28,949 nucleotides of DNA from MGR-bin208 sp043780275 (lineage in GTDB: Bacteria > Bacteroidota > Bacteroidia > Chitinophagales > Chitinophagaceae), in contig JAYWCV010000190.1 in NCBI GenBank assembly GCA_043780275.1, positions 1 to 28,949 of the forward strand. The letters are read 5' to 3'. Below are positions 25,801 to 28,949 of the stretch, piece by piece. The notes beneath the pieces were generated by a model. The model ran no database searches, was not told the DNA's origin, and saw only the letters and a program-made list of their open reading frames with translations. The stretch's first letter is position 1. Every line of letters starts with the position of its first letter. The position numbers and the translations under genes are program-made.

Positions 25801-26136
25801 TTCTTCATGCACCGTAATCATCATCTTGCGGGCAAAATGGGTAATGGTCCAGAACAGAAACAAAATGGTAAAAGCACTGGCTATGGCACTTAGCAAGTTT
25901 ACCGAACTGGCAGCATTGGCTGCTTCACCTCCACTGAAAAGAACAACAAAAAGCCTTCCTAACAAAACAAAAACCGGGGCACCGGGAGGGTGGGGCATCT
26001 GTACTTTGAATGCACTGGCAATAAATTCGCCACAATCCCATAAACTCGAAGTAGCTTCACGGGTAATGATATACACTACACTTGCAAGGGCAAATACCAG
26101 CCATCCTGTAAGGTTGTTAACTTTTTTGAAATTCAT
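22894..26136 (-). CDS. DUF2723 integral membrane protein, probable GT-C glycosyltransferase
   Basis: A 1080-residue protein. About a dozen membrane segments fill the first ~680 residues, followed by a soluble C-terminal region with helical, TPR-like repeats (about 900-1050). The hallmark is near the N-terminus: TSSLWDCGEFIASAFKVQ, then HPPGAPVFVLLGRLF. The acidic residues in DCGEF lie in the first external loop, as in GT-C enzymes. NQPGNQPRERDYAYVGSFYAF is another conserved block. DUF2723 is found in Bacteroidota and in animal TMEM260, an O-mannosyltransferase, so protein O-glycosylation at the periplasmic face is the best inference. It is probably monocistronic, with a -7 box upstream and a strong terminator. 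Confidence 0.83.
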   Translation of the reverse strand: MNFKKVNNLTGWLVFALASVVYIITREATSSLWDCGEFIASAFKVQMPHPPGAPVFVLLGRLFVVLFSGGEAANAASSVNLLSAIASAFTILFLFWTITHFARKMMITVHEEPNSNQLITIMGAGIVGALAYTFSDSFWYSAVEGEVYALSSFFTALVFWAMLKWEHASDKAVDATAKFQADKWIIFIFFMMGLSIGVHLLNLLTIPAIVMIYYFKRYKFTMKGAIAAFIIGCLITGVVQVAVIQYSIKLAGKFDILFVNNFNLPFFSGFIVFFLILALLVVFGIRLAKKKDWPFLRLGLWCFVFIMMGYSAYVTPLVRSNANPAIDMNNVDNPMSLTYYLSREQYGSAPILYGPHFQAAYKYGSNGYVVLKDGEMKYVKGKDKYIEIGREQEPEYEDADMQLFPRVWDRSNDQGHATFYAQWLNLGQNRDPQSGQVTGFEAPTYGDNVNWFMTYQMGFMYWRYFMWNFAGKQNDTQGFGNVRDGNWVSGFSFIDNARLGDQDKLPESAKNNKAHNNLFFLPFLLGILGCVYQFYKTKKDWVVTFLLFFFTGIAVVLYLNQPGNQPRERDYAYVGSFYAFAIWIGLAVVAFTALARDIKNKMQFQNILMYGSILTFFITLMSGIYGSGAFLSAIFTTIIYAAFVTAISFIIHAVSSSGKNEKIISISATVLCLIVPLFMATQEWDDHDRSQKTVARDMAINYLESCAPNAIIFTYGDNDTYPLWYAQEVEGVRPDIRIINNSLLGIDWYINQLRYKINESAPIDVIWSADQIQGHKREYLRYQASGSADRYYDLYDVMKNVVGAGDNVNSFPVKKFSIPVDSALVKSNGTVTANDIILSQLNFELPADRNDLTRGDLMILNIIAANHWNRPIYFTSSQSNLGLDNYLRKDGISFRLVPISNNTGYNTDWMMDKMLTKFKFGGTQLAGTYFDEENRRHLNNIRMSFAELASVLADKGRKEEAKTILRTYVENTKETVFAYGMSSRYNSQNQASLIFLEACYKAGDEELANKIKTSLKKDLNQQTRYFTYLKTSNQALFSSMEYEEESNNRLLQLFDMIDKKYQPGTALPVVPVLPKVDSGK

Positions 26137-26158
26137 AAAGCATTAATTTATATGTAGG

Positions 26159-26166
26159 CAAAAATA
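26159..26166 (-). promoter_or_regulatory. Candidate -7 box for the DUF2723 gene
   Basis: On the minus strand TATTTTTG matches TAnnTTTG exactly, 22 nt upstream of the ATG. No -33 TTTG lies at the expected distance. Confidence 0.45.
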
Positions 26167-26278
26167 GGGAAGCAGGATGATTTTTATGCCCCTAATCTTT
26201 TATTTAGGATTTTGATAGGGATAGTTCAAAACTGGATAAAATAATTAAGTTAAATACAGGAAAATTGAACGTCCATAA

Positions 26279-27106
26279 TTAATCAAAATAAACCCGTACT
26301 GTCTGATAGAATAATCGGGTTTGCATGATGGAAGATACTTGTTGACTTTTTTCATTATATCCTTTCAGTCCGAATAAACCAGCAGCATTTCCTTTGTTTA
26401 TAGAAATTTCGAGATAGCCGGCACTATTGAAAAGAGCCAGTTTTTCACTTTCAGGAACATCTGCATAAGTTTCACTTATTTTCTCAATCATTTCATCCCG
26501 TTTGAAAACGATTTTGAATTTCCTTCCGGCTCTTTGTTTTTCAAATTCATCCTGGGTGATATTTACAATAACGTTTTCAAAACGATCGATAAAAATAATA
26601 TGGCCCTCCATCCAACCATCATTAACTATTGGGCGTAAGGGATTTTTTTCTAAATAATTATGGTCTTCTTCACCAACATGGAGAATGGGTTCGCCATTGT
26701 TGATTTTATGAATGGCCCTGCCCATTATCTCCGTGCAATACAAAGTGTTTTTTATCGCAGTCTCTTCCATATCAAGCCCAATAACCATTTCTGGTTTTTC
26801 CTCCAGTATCATGGTCAGCATGCCATTATCGGCACATAATAAATATTGGTCCTTGTGAAATGCCAATAACAATTTTTTGGGTTTGACTTCAAAGAGATTG
26901 ACCAGAATGATATGAAAAGTATGTGGTGGAAAATTCTTGATGGCATTGCGGCATACATAAGATGCCTGCGGATAATTAAACGGTGGAATATTATGTGAAA
27001 TGTCGATGAGCTTAAATTCGGGATTGATACGAAGCAACTGTGCTTTAATAGCCCCAACCAGGTAATCCTCGTTGCCAATATCAGATGTAAGGGTTATTAA
27101 AGCCAT
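26279..27106 (-). CDS. SAM hydroxide adenosyltransferase (DUF62)
   Basis: The family hydrolyses S-adenosylmethionine to adenosine and methionine by activating water, and is related to fluorinase and chlorinase. The N-terminus ITLTSDIGNEDYLVGAIKAQ (4-23) matches the family's T(T/S)DxGxxDxxVG pattern, and IDISHNIPPF (34-43) follows. CADNGMLTMIL and FIDRFENVIVNIT correspond to the other conserved segments, the latter with the D-x-F-GN-like loop. Halogenase-specific features are not expected and not seen. 275 residues, usual length. It is co-directional with the SDR, with a 51-bp gap. Confidence 0.9.
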   Translation of the reverse strand: MALITLTSDIGNEDYLVGAIKAQLLRINPEFKLIDISHNIPPFNYPQASYVCRNAIKNFPPHTFHIILVNLFEVKPKKLLLAFHKDQYLLCADNGMLTMILEEKPEMVIGLDMEETAIKNTLYCTEIMGRAIHKINNGEPILHVGEEDHNYLEKNPLRPIVNDGWMEGHIIFIDRFENVIVNITQDEFEKQRAGRKFKIVFKRDEMIEKISETYADVPESEKLALFNSAGYLEISINKGNAAGLFGLKGYNEKSQQVSSIMQTRLFYQTVRVYFD

Positions 27107-27157
27107 GATGAAAAAATAGAAAAATTGATTTTGAATTCAGGTATCAGGCGAAAATAA

Positions 27158-27967
27158 TCATTTTACCAACTCCCCTTTTTTAAAGAAAAAATGATGAACC
27201 AATTTATCGGCCCAAGCCGGGAAAAACTTATTCATAAAAACGGTTTTTTTACCGGTGAAAGTAAGTACCAGGGTTCGTTTTTTTTGTTGGATGGCTTTCA
27301 ACACATGAGTGGCACATTCTTCGGATGTCATTAATTTGCTTTCATCCATCGGACTTTCGCCCTGATGGCCTCCTGATTTTGTTAATGATGCATTGCGAAT
27401 ATTGGAAGCAGTAAATCCGGGGCATACCCACATCACATGTACGCCATCATCTTTCAACTCGGTACGGATTGCTTCGAGCCAACCTTGTAATGCAAATTTG
27501 GATGCAGAGTAGCCACTGCGTCCAGGTAATCCACGGTATCCTGCAATAGATGAAACCCCGACAATAATTCCTTTTCGTTCTATCAGGGAGTTAAGCGCAT
27601 ATTTGCTGCAATATAGAGTGCCGAAAAAATTAATGTCCATTACTTTCCGGAATACGGCTGTATCAGCATCTTTGAATAATGCCCTCATGGAAACACCTGC
27701 ATTATTAATGAGTATATCAATACCACCAAACATATTGATGGTGGAATTGATAAAATGACGGCAATCGGTTTCAATACTTACATCTGCAACAACGGTGTGT
27801 AATGGGGAGGATGGATAGCTAGTTTGTAATTCATAAAGTTTATGATGATTACGTCCACAGGTAGCAACTTTAGCACCCAGGCTTAATAATTCATCAACCA
27901 ATGCTTTTCCAATTCCATCACTGCCACCGGAAATGGCAACTACTTTATTTTTAAAAAAAGAAGACAT
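27158..27967 (-). CDS. Short-chain dehydrogenase/reductase
   Basis: A classical SDR of 269 residues. The cofactor motif is SGGSDGIG (13-20), NNAG lies at 88-91, and the catalytic residues are Ser140 (VSSIAGYRG), Tyr153 and Lys157 (SGYSASK). GRNHHKL (38-44) after the second strand suggests NADPH, since a basic residue follows there. The C-terminal tail (FMNKFFPAWADKLVHHFFFK) is hydrophobic and may bind the membrane. Such SDRs with C-terminal anchors often reduce lipid-linked ketones, but the substrate is not known. The next gene downstream encodes the SAM adenosyltransferase. Confidence 0.88.
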   Translation of the reverse strand: MSSFFKNKVVAISGGSDGIGKALVDELLSLGAKVATCGRNHHKLYELQTSYPSSPLHTVVADVSIETDCRHFINSTINMFGGIDILINNAGVSMRALFKDADTAVFRKVMDINFFGTLYCSKYALNSLIERKGIIVGVSSIAGYRGLPGRSGYSASKFALQGWLEAIRTELKDDGVHVMWVCPGFTASNIRNASLTKSGGHQGESPMDESKLMTSEECATHVLKAIQQKKRTLVLTFTGKKTVFMNKFFPAWADKLVHHFFFKKGELVK

Positions 27968-28079
27968 GTTGTTTATTTCTACAAACCTAACTGAAATGTA
28001 TAAAATGTATGAATCGAATTTTCATAAATGGAATTTTTATTTGGGGTTTAAAAAATAATTCACTGAAAATTGAAAAACT

Positions 28080-28111
28080 TTTGGGAGTTAAACTCCCGAA
28101 GCTTATTTTTG
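28080..28111 (+). promoter_or_regulatory. tRNA-Lys promoter with palindrome in the spacer
   Basis: TTTG (28080-28083), a 20-nt spacer and TATTTTTG (28104-28111) fit the Bacteroidota -33/-7 consensus exactly. Within the spacer GGGAGTTAAACTCCC (28083-28097) is a perfect 15-nt palindrome with a central A, sharing one base with the -33 box. Transcription should begin about 30 nt before the tRNA. Confidence 0.75.
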
Positions 28112-28149
28112 CACTCCGTTTTTAAAGAATGTGTTTTAAACGGCGAAAT

Positions 28150-28222
28150 GATCCTGTAGCTCAGTTGGTAGAGCAATACACTTTTAATGTATGGGCCCTG
28201 GGTTCGAGTCCCAGCGGGATCA
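28150..28222 (+). tRNA. tRNA-Lys (anticodon TTT)
   Basis: A 73-nt cloverleaf can be folded by eye. The acceptor stem GATCCTG/CGGGATC has one T-G pair, the D arm is GCTC/GAGC, the anticodon stem is ATACA/TGTAT with loop CTTTTAA (anticodon TTT), and the T arm is CTGGG/CCCAG with loop TTCGAGT. The discriminator base is A and CCA is not encoded. It reads AAA and AAG lysine codons. Position 37 is A in an ANN-decoding tRNA, so it is a potential substrate of t6A synthesis and of MtaB, encoded at 13199-14488. Confidence 0.97.
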
Positions 28223-28233
28223 CAGAAATAAAT

Positions 28234-28262
28234 AAAAAAGCCGCTTTTTAAGCGGCTTTTTT
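28234..28262 (+). terminator. Rho-independent terminator of tRNA-Lys
   Basis: GCCGCTT (28240-28246) pairs with AAGCGGC (28250-28256) around a 3-nt loop. It is preceded by six A and followed by six T, so it can act in both directions. It lies 11 nt after the tRNA. Confidence 0.92.
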
Positions 28263-28412
28263 ATTTATAAAACATTTTTAAAAAACGTCTCATTTTCTAA
28301 ATATTGAATGCGATAAATCAATAAAAAGGTTGAGATATATGTAATGTTTTTATTCAATATTTTAGATATTTAATTATGCCATTTACTTACATCTTATATA
28401 ATGACTGATCCA

Positions 28413-28949
28413 TTATAATTTCAAAATTTCTTTAACTTTTCTTTTTTGGGTAGACTCCCTTATGATAAGTTTTGTTGGCAACACTTTTGTTTCAAAATTG
28501 GCAACAGGTCTTTTACTATCAATCAACTGCAGTAAAAATTTCATGGATTCTTCACCCATTTCAAATGCCGGTTGTCGGATAACGGATAGTGATGGAGAAA
28601 ATAATTCAACATGATCAGAATTCGAATAACCAATCAGGCCCATATCATCTGGAATTTTCAATCCTTTTGATTTTAAAATGCGTAAACAACCGGTTGTTAA
28701 TTTATCGGCCAGGGCAAAAATGGCATCTGGTTTTTCATGCAGCTCAAGTAATTCATCCACGGCTTTTTCAACTTCATCCACAATCATTCCACCATGTGGG
28801 CAAATCTTAATCATTCGTTCATCCACGTCTATCCCACTATCTGATAAAGCAGATTTAAAACCTGCTAACCGATCCCTTGTGATGGATAATCTTTCTGGAT
28901 TTGTAACAATAGCTATTTTCTTAAAACCTTTTTCAATCAAGTGTAAACT
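28413..28949 (-). CDS. LacI-family transcriptional regulator, C-terminal part (cut by window edge)
   Basis: The leftward frame is open from the window edge (28949) to the stop at 28413, giving 178 codons without a genuine start, so the DNA-binding N-terminus lies outside. LIEKGFKKIAIVTNPERLSITRDRLAGFKSAL is the standard C-terminal-subdomain entry of LacI/GalR proteins. DAIFALADKLTTGCLRILKSKGLKIPDDMGLIGYSN and LSVIRQPAFEMGEESMKFLLQLI are the remaining hallmarks. It should bind a sugar or similar ligand and control genes to the right of the window. Confidence 0.92.
   Translation of the reverse strand, partial: SLHLIEKGFKKIAIVTNPERLSITRDRLAGFKSALSDSGIDVDERMIKICPHGGMIVDEVEKAVDELLELHEKPDAIFALADKLTTGCLRILKSKGLKIPDDMGLIGYSNSDHVELFSPSLSVIRQPAFEMGEESMKFLLQLIDSKRPVANFETKVLPTKLIIRESTQKRKVKEILKL

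Noticed and set aside
25580..26146. 188-codon rightward ORF antisense to the DUF2723 gene
   Set aside because: It lies wholly within a strongly supported gene and has no recognisable domain; its length is due to codon bias on the other strand.
28234..28262. Phage or island attachment site after tRNA-Lys
   Set aside because: There is no integrase gene and no repeat of the tRNA 3' end in the window; the hairpin is a plain terminator.

Overview
The window looks like a piece of a low-GC Bacteroidota chromosome, by family content most like Chitinophagaceae, though I cannot fix the genus. Several genes are preceded by the Bacteroidota -7 box TAnnTTTG, Shine-Dalgarno sequences are mostly absent, and many protein families are typical of the phylum (membrane-anchored DUF4258, DUF2723, DUF983, the AAA/VWA pair, a Pif1-type helicase with a C-terminal helix-turn-helix). 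No phage, insertion sequence, CRISPR array or antiphage system is visible. Most genes are housekeeping or metabolic.

Layout. 1-3370 is a late heme-synthesis cluster: the start of hemA (leftward, cut by the window edge), a divergent control region with a long dyad, then hemH-hemJ rightward meeting hemN leftward. 3500-8200 holds accessory genes: a small membrane protein, a berberine-bridge-type FAD oxidoreductase, a small-multidrug-export-like membrane protein, a TylF-type methyltransferase and a membrane fatty-acid desaturase. 8194-8358 is a non-coding block of two different tandem repeats, followed by the helicase and by another repeat block (10753-10884). 11146-13112 holds DUF983, VOC, SIMPL and a YciI-like protein. 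13199-18380 holds mtaB (tRNA methylthiotransferase) and, divergently, DUF4258-plsC-priA. 18370-22731 holds an NAD(P)-binding protein, murB, and a VWA-AAA pair. 22894-27967 holds a 1080-residue DUF2723 glycosyltransferase-like membrane protein, a SAM hydroxide adenosyltransferase and an SDR. The window ends with tRNA-Lys(TTT), with its own promoter and terminator, and the C-terminal part of a LacI-type regulator.

How genes work together. HemN (coproporphyrinogen III to protoporphyrinogen IX), HemJ (to protoporphyrin IX) and HemH (iron insertion) are consecutive steps, and HemA makes the pathway's first committed intermediate, so nearly the whole control point of heme synthesis lies within 3.4 kb. 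The VWA and AAA proteins are likely partners in an ATP-driven remodelling or metal-insertion complex of unknown client.

I did not find a clearly new multi-gene system. The most interesting signals are non-coding or repeat-based: a palindromic repeat apparently inserted in frame into mtaB, resembling the behaviour of Rickettsia palindromic elements; a 34-bp dyad between hemA and hemH; and a perfect palindrome lying exactly between the -33 and -7 boxes of the tRNA-Lys promoter.
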